DNA from: Mariniphaga sp041686935 | Lineage (GTDB): Bacteria > Bacteroidota > Bacteroidia > Bacteroidales > Prolixibacteraceae | DNA: 64,000 bases | Direction: 5' to 3' | NCBI GenBank assembly: GCA_041686935.1 | Contig: JAWLCW010000016.1 | Span: 62,001-126,000 of the forward strand | In this document: positions 24,550 to 33,504 of the stretch, piece after piece | How the letters are laid out: each line of letters begins with the position of its first letter | Numbering within the stretch: position 1 is the first letter of the stretch | Notes under the pieces: generated by a model | Database searches by the model: none | What the model was told of the DNA's origin: nothing | Seen by the model: only the letters and a program-made list of their open reading frames with translations | Made by a program: the position numbers and the translations under genes

Positions 24550-26768
24550 TATTCAATGCTTTTCTGTTCTTTTGAATGAACAAAAAGAATAGTTCCCAGT
24601 TCATTGTAACCTTCAAACAGTTTTTCCTTCTCTCTTTTAACGAGTTCCCCACGGATTCCAATCAGGGTAATACCAGAGTTCCCCGAGTGTTCATTGATGA
24701 TGGCTTTTGATGAAACATTCGGCGGCTGAACAAGTAACCTGATATTTTTAGCTGTTATGGGCAATCTGCCCGATAGCACCAGTTCGTCCATGGCCTTCCT
24801 TGTTTTTTCTTCCTCTCCGGGCCGGCAAATGTTAAAAATCTGAATGTGCCCTTTTTTCCAATCAGGATGCCCCGAAATGATGAAGCCCAGCAGAATCATC
24901 AGGTTGGCGTTTTCGGTATCCATCGAATTTATCCACACATGAATTCCTTTTCGGTAAGAAATCTCCAAATGACTGCTTGCCAAAATGCAGATGTCGAAAT
25001 CGCCTGAATTTACAAGTGCAAAATTGTCGATAATTTCTGCCAGATTCGCAGGGTTTTCCTTGTCGTATTCAAAAATAACCATGTTGTTTTCCATACCGGC
25101 AATGCCGGGTATTTGAATGGCCTGGGCAATGGCCGAGGTGTTGGATGGCGATATCAGCGTATCGATATATACATGATTATCAATATTATAAACATGGTCA
25201 ATGAGTTTGGTAAGTTCCTGCCTGGCTTGTTCGGCAGTTGTTTTTGAATAATAGCCAACAATATGATGCAAATAGGTTCCGAATCCGTATTTGTAGGAAA
25301 TCCAGTTCAGCAGCCTGAAAGCTTTATCGCGTTTAAACGAGTCTTTGGAAATACATATCGCACTTGGGCGCCACTCCTTATGTTCTTTTTTACTTTGTTT
25401 TTTCTGAATCATCACCTGCAAATTCCGGTTCAACTGAAAGAGGGCGTTGGCGAAAATGGAGGCAAAACCTTTTCGTGTTTTGTGGTAATGGTCAATATAC
25501 AAATAAATGGCAGCAATAAGTCCGAAAGCAAGGAGGGCATACGAGGTACTGATTTTAAACATCACCCAAACGGCCACTACAAATCCGGTGAGCGAAATGT
25601 ACCACCGCGATTTGAATGAAGGCCGGTATGACGGCGAAGACCCAAAATGGTTCAAAAACGAAATAAGGCACAGCGAGCCATAAGTTACCATAAAAAACAT
25701 GGAGATGATGGATGCCACTGCGTTTACATCGCCCAGCGCCACAAACACGAAGGCAATGATGCAGGTGACCAGCGATGCATTTACAGGCTCATTGTCGCCC
25801 GATCGGCCTTTTGAAAGCCAGTAGTTGATTTTTATAGAGGGAAATGCCCGGTCGAGCGCCAGTGCCTGAAGGGTGCGCGGTGCAACCATTACCGAACCCA
25901 AAGCTGACGATATGGTGGAGGCTGCCAGTCCCAACGGTACAACTATAGCGCCACCCAGGGCAATGCGTGCCATAATCAGTTGGTGCTCCAAAAGGTCGTC
26001 GATGGGTACCGACAAGGCCAGCTTATAAACCACAAAAAAGTAAATAATCATACCTGAAAAGGTGGCTAGGGTGGTTCCGAGCGGAATGGATTTCGACGGT
26101 TTTTTTAAATCGCCCGAAAGCCCTACTCCGGCAGTCATGCCTGTGAAAGCTGGGAAAATAATGGCAAATACCACGAAAAAGTCCTGTGGGTTTCGCAACT
26201 GTGCATTGGCCAGGTTAAATGTAGATTCGTCGGCATGGCCTGTGCTTCCCAAAAAAAACATAATGATGGAAATAAACAGGATGGCAACAACAAAATAGAG
26301 TGCTTTCACACCAAGGTTGGCGCCTTTTTTAATGATTAATACAGCCAGACCGGCCATTACAGGCAAACTGATGGCCTGTCGCGGCAGCACAAAACCAAAT
26401 TTCTCAACAATAAAATTAAACAGGAACTCGAATGCCTCTGTGAAAGCGATTACATAAAAAGCTACACTAATGGCCTGCGAAAAGAAGAGGGCAATCCCAA
26501 TGGTGGCGCCAATGTTGAGTCCAAACGAACGTGAAATGATAAAATACTCTCCGCCGCCTTCAACCCGCTTGTTGGTGGCAATTTCAGAAATGGCGAGCGC
26601 CGTGGGAATGGTTACGAGGTGCCCCAGCAAAATGATCAGGATGACACCCCAAAAACCCAGTGTTCCAACGGCAAAGCCAAACCGCAAAAAAAGAATTGCG
26701 CCCAGAATGGTAGAAATGGCTGTGAAAAAAACAGGTGCAGTACCGAATTTTTTTGAATTTGTGCTCAT
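24549..26768 (-). CDS. SLC12/APC-superfamily cation-chloride cotransporter-like permease
   Basis: The protein has 739 aa. About 12 TM helices fill the first 440 residues, starting with GTAPVFFTAISTILGAILFLRFGFAVG, which is close to the TM1 signature of Na-K-Cl cotransporter-like proteins. A long cytoplasmic C-terminal domain (about 300 residues) lacks TMs. APC proteins of this shape move K+/Cl- or amino acids. It heads an operon with corA and the epimerase gene, which suggests ion homeostasis. Confidence 0.8.
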   Translation of the reverse strand: MSTNSKKFGTAPVFFTAISTILGAILFLRFGFAVGTLGFWGVILIILLGHLVTIPTALAISEIATNKRVEGGGEYFIISRSFGLNIGATIGIALFFSQAISVAFYVIAFTEAFEFLFNFIVEKFGFVLPRQAISLPVMAGLAVLIIKKGANLGVKALYFVVAILFISIIMFFLGSTGHADESTFNLANAQLRNPQDFFVVFAIIFPAFTGMTAGVGLSGDLKKPSKSIPLGTTLATFSGMIIYFFVVYKLALSVPIDDLLEHQLIMARIALGGAIVVPLGLAASTISSALGSVMVAPRTLQALALDRAFPSIKINYWLSKGRSGDNEPVNASLVTCIIAFVFVALGDVNAVASIISMFFMVTYGSLCLISFLNHFGSSPSYRPSFKSRWYISLTGFVVAVWVMFKISTSYALLAFGLIAAIYLYIDHYHKTRKGFASIFANALFQLNRNLQVMIQKKQSKKEHKEWRPSAICISKDSFKRDKAFRLLNWISYKYGFGTYLHHIVGYYSKTTAEQARQELTKLIDHVYNIDNHVYIDTLISPSNTSAIAQAIQIPGIAGMENNMVIFEYDKENPANLAEIIDNFALVNSGDFDICILASSHLEISYRKGIHVWINSMDTENANLMILLGFIISGHPDWKKGHIQIFNICRPGEEEKTRKAMDELVLSGRLPITAKNIRLLVQPPNVSSKAIINEHSGNSGITLIGIRGELVKREKEKLFEGYNELGTILFVHSKEQKSIE

Positions 26769-26886
26769 ATTTAGAACCGGTTAATTTTTGCCGAAAGATA
26801 TAAAATGCAGTGAGAAAAAGAAATTTTTGCATAAATACCGGGGCCATTGAGTGAAAATAAATCCGTTTTCCGGTTTTGTGATCGGG

Positions 26887-27237
26887 CTAATACCGCACCC
26901 TTTTGGCATATCCTTTATCAACCAGTTCATCATTTAAGGTCGTTTCATTGTCGGCAAAAGTGATGGTGCCAACATAACGTCCGTATTTTTCAGTAACTTT
27001 TTCTGTTTCCACAATTACTTTATTGTTGTTGGCGGCTAACCGGGCCTCTACAAATTCTTTGACTTCCACCCCTTTTTTGTATTCTTCCGAATTTTTTTTG
27101 ACGCTGAAAATTTCAGGCGTATCAATCCCTGTCAGCCTGATGCGCTGATGGGTGGTAATTTTAAATCCCAGGTCGATTGTCAGGTCAATGGTGTCTCCGT
27201 CAACCACGCGTTCAACTGTTGCTTTGTATTGGTACAT
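26887..27237 (-). CDS. staphylococcal nuclease-like (thermonuclease) protein
   Basis: The protein has 116 aa, a single SNase domain. RVVDGDTIDLTID carries the Ca-binding Asp, RIRLTGIDTPE has the first catalytic Arg and Asp/Glu, and EKYGRYVGTI has the second Arg. It would cut DNA or RNA near 5' ends using Ca2+. No signal peptide is visible, so it is probably cytoplasmic, which is unusual for a degradative nuclease. Confidence 0.9.
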   Translation of the reverse strand: MYQYKATVERVVDGDTIDLTIDLGFKITTHQRIRLTGIDTPEIFSVKKNSEEYKKGVEVKEFVEARLAANNNKVIVETEKVTEKYGRYVGTITFADNETTLNDELVDKGYAKRVRY

Positions 27238-27267
27238 ATTATTCTGTTTTAAGATGGATAAATTTAC

Positions 27268-27275
27268 TACATTTG
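27268..27275 (+). promoter_or_regulatory. promoter element TACATTTG
   Basis: This TAnnTTTG match lies 28 nt before the ATG of the coiled-coil gene and divergent from the nuclease gene. Confidence 0.5.
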
Positions 27276-27303
27276 AGGATACGATAATCCAAATTTCAGA
27301 AAA

Positions 27304-27624
27304 ATGAAGCGTGAAGAATACCGGGAAAAGGCAAAAAAGGGGATTGATGAACTTTTTGCTAAAATTGAAGAGTTGGAAGCGAAAAGTGGGGATCTAAAAG
27401 AAAAATCAAAGGCCAAATACAAAGAAATTATGGCTGAAATAAAAGAGATTGAGGCCGAACTGGAAGCCAGGTACAAAAAGATGGAAGAGTCGGGCGACGG
27501 TAAGTGGGCCGAAGCCAAAGAAGCTTTTTCAAAAAGTGCGGAATCGTTTAAAGAAGCTTTTCTGCATTTGGCTTCTTTGTTTAAAAGCCAAACGTCAGCA
27601 GAAAAAAATGACAAGGCCGAATAG
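27304..27624 (+). CDS. small charged coiled-coil protein, unknown function
   Basis: The protein has 106 aa, almost entirely alpha-helical and rich in Lys, Glu and Ala with heptad-like spacing (KAKKGIDELFAKIEELEAKSGDLKEKSKAKYKEI). There is no signal or TM. It resembles small stress or apolipophorin-like helical proteins of Bacteroidota, but I do not recognise a named family. A promoter lies directly upstream, and the next gene is 260 nt away, so it stands alone. Confidence 0.65.
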   Translation: MKREEYREKAKKGIDELFAKIEELEAKSGDLKEKSKAKYKEIMAEIKEIEAELEARYKKMEESGDGKWAEAKEAFSKSAESFKEAFLHLASLFKSQTSAEKNDKAE

Positions 27625-27799
27625 GAAACATTTTCTTACATCGTGGTTCGGTGAACAACGTTGCTAAAAATAAATCGGCCATTAAATGCAATAAATGCTA
27701 AAGCCTGTCAAAACATGGAGAAAGTTAACCAATGGGCTGAAAAACAGGTGAAAAAAGAAAATATATTTATTCTGAGCTTCAAACTGAAAATAATTGGCA

Positions 27800-27841
27800 A
27801 ACTTTAAACTTTGAACCCGAATCGTTGAACTCCCAACTGTT
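27800..27841 (+). repeat. tandem heptamers, AACTTTR family (6 units)
   Basis: Six units in 7-nt phase run through AACTTTA and AACTTTG to degenerate AACCCGA, ATCGTTG, then AACTCCC and AACTGTT. They lie in the gene-free stretch 27625-27885, which otherwise shows nothing recognisable. Confidence 0.6.
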
Positions 27842-27885
27842 TTATCTATATTATAACCTGTAATTTTGATTATATTTCAGTCAGA

Positions 27886-29190
27886 ATGAACAACAAAAAA
27901 ATACAGCAAAAGTTGGATATTCTTGCCGATGCGGCCAAGTATGACGTGTCGTGTGCTTCCAGCGGCAGCAACCGGAGAAATGCCACAAACGGCATTGGCA
28001 GTGGAGTGTCGTGCGGCATTTGCCACAGTTTTACCGAAGACGGGCGTTGCATCAGCCTGTTTAAAATTCTGATGACCAACCACTGCATTTACGACTGTGC
28101 TTATTGTGTGAACCGGCGCAGCAATGACCGGCCACGAGCTACGTTTACCCCACAGGAAGTTGTGGATCTTACCATCGGTTTTTACCGCCGAAATTACATC
28201 GAGGGGCTTTTTCTCAGTTCCGGCGTAATCAAAAGCCCGGATTATACCATGGAGCGAATGGTGGAAATTGCCCGAAAACTGCGACTCGAAGAAAACTACT
28301 ACGGGTATATCCATTTGAAAGCCATTCCCGGGGCAAGCGAAGAACTGATTCACCAGGCCGGCCTTTTTGCCGACCGACTGAGCGTAAACATAGAAATTCC
28401 TACCGAGCCCAACCTGAAAAAGCTGGCGCCGGAGAAGAATTTTTCCGGTATCATGACGCCAATGGAGCAAATACGAAATGAAATTGTGGTCAGCAAAGAG
28501 GAACGGAAGAAATACCGGAAAGCGCCGCTTTTTGCACCGGCTGGCCAGAGTACTCAATTAATTGTGGGCGCCACACCCGAAACCGACCGGCAAATCATTT
28601 TGTTATCATCAAATCTTTACCAGGCACAAAACCTGAAGCGGGTCTATTTTTCGGGTTATATCCCGGTAAATGGCTATGACCAGCGGCTGCCGGCCATCAA
28701 CAAACCTCCGCTGGTACGCGAAAACCGGTTGTACCAAAGCGACTGGCTTATGCGGTTTTACCGGTTTAAAGCCGAAGAAATTCTCAGCGAAGAGCAGCCC
28801 TTTCTCGATTTGGATGTGGACCCCAAACTGGGCTATGCCCTGCGCAATCTGCATCTTTTCCCCATTGATATAAATACGGCCGATTACGAAATGATTTTGC
28901 GCATTCCCGGGGTGGGAGTGCAGTCGGCACAACGCATTGTCCAGGCGCGGCGTCATCGAAAACTCACCTTTTACCACCTGAAAAAAATCGGCGTGGTGCT
29001 CAAACGGGCCAAATACTTCATCAAAACCAACGAATTGCCGGCTGGCCTCAAAACCGACCTTCCGCCCGAAAACCTGAAAAGAATGTTGCTTTCGGACTCT
29101 GCCCTTAAACGTAAAAAAGCAATGGATACACAACTTAGTTTGTTTGAAAATCCCCGGCCTGCACTTCCTGTTATGCAATTCCGGCATTAA
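27886..29190 (+). CDS. putative DNA modification/repair radical SAM protein
   Basis: The protein has 434 aa. The radical-SAM cluster motif is CIYDCAYC (CxxxCxxC), preceded by conserved cysteines (SCGICHSF) and followed by FYRRNYIEGLFLSSGV. The C-terminal part has a helix-hairpin-helix DNA-binding motif (ILRIPGVGVQSAQRIVQARR). This matches the family annotated TIGR03916, which usually neighbours a uracil-DNA-glycosylase-like partner (TIGR03915). No such partner is here; the next gene encodes a patatin. The reaction is unknown. Confidence 0.85.
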   Translation: MNNKKIQQKLDILADAAKYDVSCASSGSNRRNATNGIGSGVSCGICHSFTEDGRCISLFKILMTNHCIYDCAYCVNRRSNDRPRATFTPQEVVDLTIGFYRRNYIEGLFLSSGVIKSPDYTMERMVEIARKLRLEENYYGYIHLKAIPGASEELIHQAGLFADRLSVNIEIPTEPNLKKLAPEKNFSGIMTPMEQIRNEIVVSKEERKKYRKAPLFAPAGQSTQLIVGATPETDRQIILLSSNLYQAQNLKRVYFSGYIPVNGYDQRLPAINKPPLVRENRLYQSDWLMRFYRFKAEEILSEEQPFLDLDVDPKLGYALRNLHLFPIDINTADYEMILRIPGVGVQSAQRIVQARRHRKLTFYHLKKIGVVLKRAKYFIKTNELPAGLKTDLPPENLKRMLLSDSALKRKKAMDTQLSLFENPRPALPVMQFRH

Positions 29191-29276
29191 TTGCCGGAAA
29201 ATTTAGTTTGCTGAATTTTACTTATGCTTGTTTCAGAATTTTCTTTAGCTTTAAGCAAACAATAAAAATTCAGGTT

Positions 29277-30029
29277 ATGAAAAAAATTGGTTTGGCACTT
29301 GGCGGTGGTGCGGTTTTGGGTGCTGCCCACGTGGGAGTTTTAAAAGCTATTAAAGAACTTGACATTGAAATCAGTTATGTTGCCGGAACCAGTATTGGTG
29401 CTTTTGCGGCAGCATTCCATGCATTTGGAAAAACGCCTGCGGAAATTGAAGAAATTGCTTTGAAACTGACCTGGATGGATATTTCGGGCATTTCGCTTTT
29501 TAGAAACGGATTGCTTTCCAATGAAAAGCTCGGTGATTTGATTTCGGAATACATTGGCGATGAAAAAATTGAAAATGCCAAAATCCCCCTGGCCTTGATT
29601 ACAACCGATATTTCTACCGGCAAAAAAGTAATTCTAAAAAAAGGAGATGTGGCCAAAGGAGTTATGGCCAGCACATGTCTTCCCGGGATATTTATTCCGG
29701 TGGAAATGAACGATGTCACGCTTGTTGACGGGGGAATTGTAGAGAATGTCCCCATTGACACGGTAAAAAAAATGGGTGCAGATTATGTGATTGGTGTCGA
29801 TTTGAATGCCAAAAACAAATACGAAAAGCCCAATAACATTCTCGACGTAATTATGAACAGTTTTCATTTTACCCTGAAAGCCGCTGCGCAGTCCCAAACC
29901 GAAAATGCCGACCTGCTTATTACACCCGATTTATCCAAATTCAATATGGCCGACACCTCGCAGGTAAAAGATTTAATTGAGCAGGGATATAAAGATTCCA
30001 AAAAACTTTTGAAGAAACACCTTAACTGA
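29277..30029 (+). CDS. patatin-like phospholipase (RssA type)
   Basis: The protein has 250 aa. The oxyanion hole is LGGGAVLGAAHVGVL, the nucleophile elbow is GTSIGA, and the catalytic Asp is in LVDGGIVENVP. This Ser-Asp dyad hydrolase fold acts on lipid acyl esters; the short soluble form is cytoplasmic or membrane-associated. ATG 29277 is chosen because the family begins at KKIGLALGGG; the open frame upstream of it is unrelated. Confidence 0.92.
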   Translation: MKKIGLALGGGAVLGAAHVGVLKAIKELDIEISYVAGTSIGAFAAAFHAFGKTPAEIEEIALKLTWMDISGISLFRNGLLSNEKLGDLISEYIGDEKIENAKIPLALITTDISTGKKVILKKGDVAKGVMASTCLPGIFIPVEMNDVTLVDGGIVENVPIDTVKKMGADYVIGVDLNAKNKYEKPNNILDVIMNSFHFTLKAAAQSQTENADLLITPDLSKFNMADTSQVKDLIEQGYKDSKKLLKKHLN

Positions 30030-30307
30030 ATAAATCATTTGCGGGAAGATTTTGATATGAGAGCGATTTTATTCGGTTAACGAAGATTTTTCCAATTTCT
30101 CATTTGTAGTAAATGGAATCTGAATCTTTTAATACCAAATCATACTATTGTCTGGTTTGTTTTTAGTTCTAACCATTTATTGTGAAAGTTTGATTCACCT
30201 AAAAGTTTAAATTATAAATTGACTAAAATACCTTTTTGTCCATTAAAAAATATTTTATAACTTTAAAAAGTTTTTAAAAGCTGATTTTTTTCCAAAAAAT
30301 TATAAAG

Positions 30308-32122
30308 ATGAAAAATAAAATAGTAATGAGATTGCTGAAAGGTGGAGTATTGGTTATTTTTTTGATTCTGGTTTCACCCGATATAAAAGCCTGTGAATCA
30401 TGCAACAGAAGTTTCTTGAACAGTCTGCTTGGCGAAGACAAGTTCAACAGTTTGATTTCAAAAGAGCTAAGTACCGCTATTTCAGCGCAATCCGGGAAAG
30501 GGGAGTCTCCCACAAAATGGGTAAACGATGTGCTGGCGATGAATAATCTTACCGTGGCAGATTTAAGTCCGGCAGCGCTGAATGAAATTTTTGCTGATGA
30601 GCCGTCCACTGTTCCTGCTCCTTCCTTTTCAAATGCTTCTGCACCTGCAGAAAATCAAAGATTGGAGTTTGTTGATGTAATGCGCCGGGATAAAAATTTA
30701 CCCCTTCCGGCAACCAGCTATGTTCCGCAAAATACCAAACCCGATAAATATGTACGAATCACGCTCGAAGAAGGAGATACTTATATTGGCAACGGAGTTA
30801 TCTACAAAGGTTTTACAATTGATAAAAAAATCCCTGGTCCAACTGTAATTGTGCAGGAAGGCGACATTGTTTCGTTTACTGTTGTGAACGAGGGAAATAT
30901 TATACACGGTGCCTCCATCCATGCGGTATATTCCCAAACATCAAAATATTTGGGAAAAATCGCGCCCGGTGACAGCGCAACGGTGGTTTTTCAGGCTAAC
31001 TCTCCCGGTGTTTACATGTATCATTGCGCGCCCGGCGGACATGCCATTCCCATGCATATAATTTTCGGCCAGTACGGAATGATTGTGGTAGAACCAAAGA
31101 AAAAGTTTGAGTTGGAACGTATTTTAAACAAAAAGCCGGACATCGAACTTTATCTGGTTCAGCATGAATATTATGCCAGTGGAAAAGATGCGGTTGACGG
31201 CCAGGGAAAACCCATGTACACTGCTTTTAACGGCAAACTGTTCCGGTATGTTGAGGAACCCATAGTGGGCAAACCGGGAGATTATGTAAGGATTAATTTT
31301 CTGAATGCCGGGCCTAACCTCGTTTCAACATTTCATATTGTAGGAATAGTTTGGGACTTTGCCTATTGGCAGGGAAATCCGGAAAACCGGTTTGTTGGCG
31401 GTCAAACAGTTACTGCCGGCCCATCCGATTCGTGGGTAATTGAATTCAGGATTCCGCCGGATGAAGGAAGTTACCTGATGCTTTCCCATGCGGTGGGCTC
31501 AACCGACAGGGGCGCGCTTGGATTGCTGGTGTGTGATCCGGATGCCGATACACCCAAAACCATTCTTTCTGATGGAATTGCTTACTCCGAGGAAGAAATG
31601 GAAGAATTCAGAAGCCAGGCTATCCGTACCATTACTCCCTTCGGACTCGGTTCTGAAGATGTGGAGGTTCCGGTGGTTTATGACAGTGAAACAAGCGAGG
31701 TAATTATTCGAATAATTGGAAACTCCTATTATCCGAAAGTGGTTCAGGTAGCTCCCGGCACAACTGTTAAATGGGTGAATGAAGATGTGTTTACATTTAT
31801 GGAAGGAGAGTTTTCGGGCATTCATAATGTGATTGTGAAGGATGGACCTGAAATTTTTTACTCTCCCTTGCTGGCCCATGCAGAGAGCTATGAATATACC
31901 GTAACAAAACCCGGAGAGTATGTATATATTTGTGCACCACATCCTTACATGGAGGCTAAAATTATTGTGACGGAAGAGCGGGCAAAACAAGCCAGAGTTT
32001 ATTCTTCTGCCGTACCTACTGATACTTCTTTCTATAATTGGAGTATTTTAACTTTGGCTGCACTTGCACTGGTTATCTCAGTCTTTTCCATGGCCAGGAG
32101 AAGCGAAAAATCAGCTAAATAA
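30308..32122 (+). CDS. NirK-like two-domain multicopper oxidase fused to an amicyanin-like cupredoxin
   Basis: The protein has 604 aa. It has a signal peptide, then C29xxC32, about 90 residues of unknown helical sequence, two cupredoxin domains (about 140-440), a third cupredoxin (about 475-565) and a C-terminal TM followed by basic residues. By NirK alignment, H200, C240 and H250 are type-1 ligands, with Q255 in the axial Met position. H205, H239 and H394 fit the type-2 site. H343 matches the catalytic His255, but the Asp98 position is S203. The third domain ends with CAPHPYM, as in amicyanin. It is probably periplasmic and redox-active; true nitrite reduction is doubtful. Confidence 0.75.
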   Translation: MKNKIVMRLLKGGVLVIFLILVSPDIKACESCNRSFLNSLLGEDKFNSLISKELSTAISAQSGKGESPTKWVNDVLAMNNLTVADLSPAALNEIFADEPSTVPAPSFSNASAPAENQRLEFVDVMRRDKNLPLPATSYVPQNTKPDKYVRITLEEGDTYIGNGVIYKGFTIDKKIPGPTVIVQEGDIVSFTVVNEGNIIHGASIHAVYSQTSKYLGKIAPGDSATVVFQANSPGVYMYHCAPGGHAIPMHIIFGQYGMIVVEPKKKFELERILNKKPDIELYLVQHEYYASGKDAVDGQGKPMYTAFNGKLFRYVEEPIVGKPGDYVRINFLNAGPNLVSTFHIVGIVWDFAYWQGNPENRFVGGQTVTAGPSDSWVIEFRIPPDEGSYLMLSHAVGSTDRGALGLLVCDPDADTPKTILSDGIAYSEEEMEEFRSQAIRTITPFGLGSEDVEVPVVYDSETSEVIIRIIGNSYYPKVVQVAPGTTVKWVNEDVFTFMEGEFSGIHNVIVKDGPEIFYSPLLAHAESYEYTVTKPGEYVYICAPHPYMEAKIIVTEERAKQARVYSSAVPTDTSFYNWSILTLAALALVISVFSMARRSEKSAK

Positions 32123-32239
32123 TCTGTATTATTCCGAAAATTTTCTGAAAATGAAATACCCGGCAACAATATTTAGTGTAAGTAGATTTTTTAGTCGGAA
32201 TTATTCACTGCAAAAAAGCTATTTCAGGGTACAAGTTAT

Positions 32240-33283
32240 TTAAATACAGTTAATAACTGCCACTCCCAGGTTTTCAAACATATCCATATTCATCAAAGCC
32301 TGCGGAGCCTCTTCCAGCGAAATGGTTTTGCCAATAAGCAGTTCAGGTTTAAGTTTACCTGAGTTAATCATTTCGAACATTTCGGTATAACGAAATGCCT
32401 GCATGCCATGGCTGCCGATTATTTCCAGTTCATTTGCCACCACTTTGTCCATGGGCACTTTGGGATGCCGGTGGTCGTCCGTCATTAACCCAACCTGAAT
32501 ATGTTTTCCTCGTTTTCTCAAACAAGAAACGGAGTTAAAGCAGGTTTCCTGACTTCCCAGCGCATCAATGGAAACATGTGCTCCCCGGCTGGTTGCTTCC
32601 CGAATGGCGGCAGGAATATCCTTTATTTCTCTTGCATTCAAAAGAATAGTTGCGCCAACTTTTTGTGCCAGTGCCAGTTTTTCATTATCGATATCAACAG
32701 CCACAACACTGGCGCCGGCAGATGCTGCAATCATTACAGCCGATAATCCTACTCCGCCGCAGCCGTGCACGGCAACCCATTGTCCGGCGCTTACTTTTCC
32801 CTGGTCGATAACAGCACGGAACGACGTTATGAACCGGCAGCCCAGGCTTGCAGCCGTTTCGAAGCTCATTTTGTCCGGCAGACGCACCAGGTTGGTGTCG
32901 GCATACTGAATTTCCACAAATTCGGCAAACGAACCCCAGGCGGTAAATCCCGGTTGAAACTGACTGTCGCAAACCTGGTGGTTTCCTGAAATACATTCCG
33001 GACAATGTCCGCAACCACCCACAAAAGGAACAGTAACGCGGTCGTCCGGTTTCCAGTTTTCCACGCCTTTGCCGGTATCAACGACAACACCCGCCAGCTC
33101 ATGACCCGGAACATGAGGCAGTTTGATGTCGGGATCGTGTCCCATCCAGCCGTGCCAGTCGCTGCGGCAAAGTCCGGTTGCTTCCACTTTTACCACCACA
33201 CTACCGGCACTCGCATTAGGCTTTGGCACATCGCGCACCTCAACCGGCCCCTGAAATTTTTCGTAATAAATTGCTTTCATCAA
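32240..33283 (-). CDS. zinc-dependent alcohol dehydrogenase (MDR family)
   Basis: The protein has 347 aa. The catalytic zinc ligands are in GLCRSDWHGW (Cys) and GHELAGVV (His-Glu). The structural zinc loop is GCGHCPECISGNHQVC, with four Cys, and the NAD-binding loop is GCGGVGLSAV. It oxidises an alcohol or reduces an aldehyde with NAD(P). The gene is convergent with the oxidase gene and stands alone. An ATG one codon in is equally possible. Confidence 0.92.
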   Translation of the reverse strand: MMKAIYYEKFQGPVEVRDVPKPNASAGSVVVKVEATGLCRSDWHGWMGHDPDIKLPHVPGHELAGVVVDTGKGVENWKPDDRVTVPFVGGCGHCPECISGNHQVCDSQFQPGFTAWGSFAEFVEIQYADTNLVRLPDKMSFETAASLGCRFITSFRAVIDQGKVSAGQWVAVHGCGGVGLSAVMIAASAGASVVAVDIDNEKLALAQKVGATILLNAREIKDIPAAIREATSRGAHVSIDALGSQETCFNSVSCLRKRGKHIQVGLMTDDHRHPKVPMDKVVANELEIIGSHGMQAFRYTEMFEMINSGKLKPELLIGKTISLEEAPQALMNMDMFENLGVAVINCI

Positions 33284-33504
33284 ATTCGTTTTACGGTAAA
33301 GTTGAAAAATAATATGGAATTTTTGAAACTATTGTGAAGAAATGAGCCTGATTTTTAAATCACGAAGAATCTCTGCATTTTTAGTATATTGCTGTTAGTC
33401 AGGGGTCATAAAAAACAATTTCTGCTTTTTTGTGTTTTTAAAAGCATCAAAAACTGAATGGCTTTCTATTAAAGGACAAAAAATTTTGGCAACAAAACAA
33501 AGAA

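Noticed and set aside
32123..32239. ATTCCGA/TCGGAAT pair as terminator between the oxidase and dehydrogenase genes
   Set aside because: The arms are 7 nt and about 60 nt apart with no T-run, which is too weak to call.
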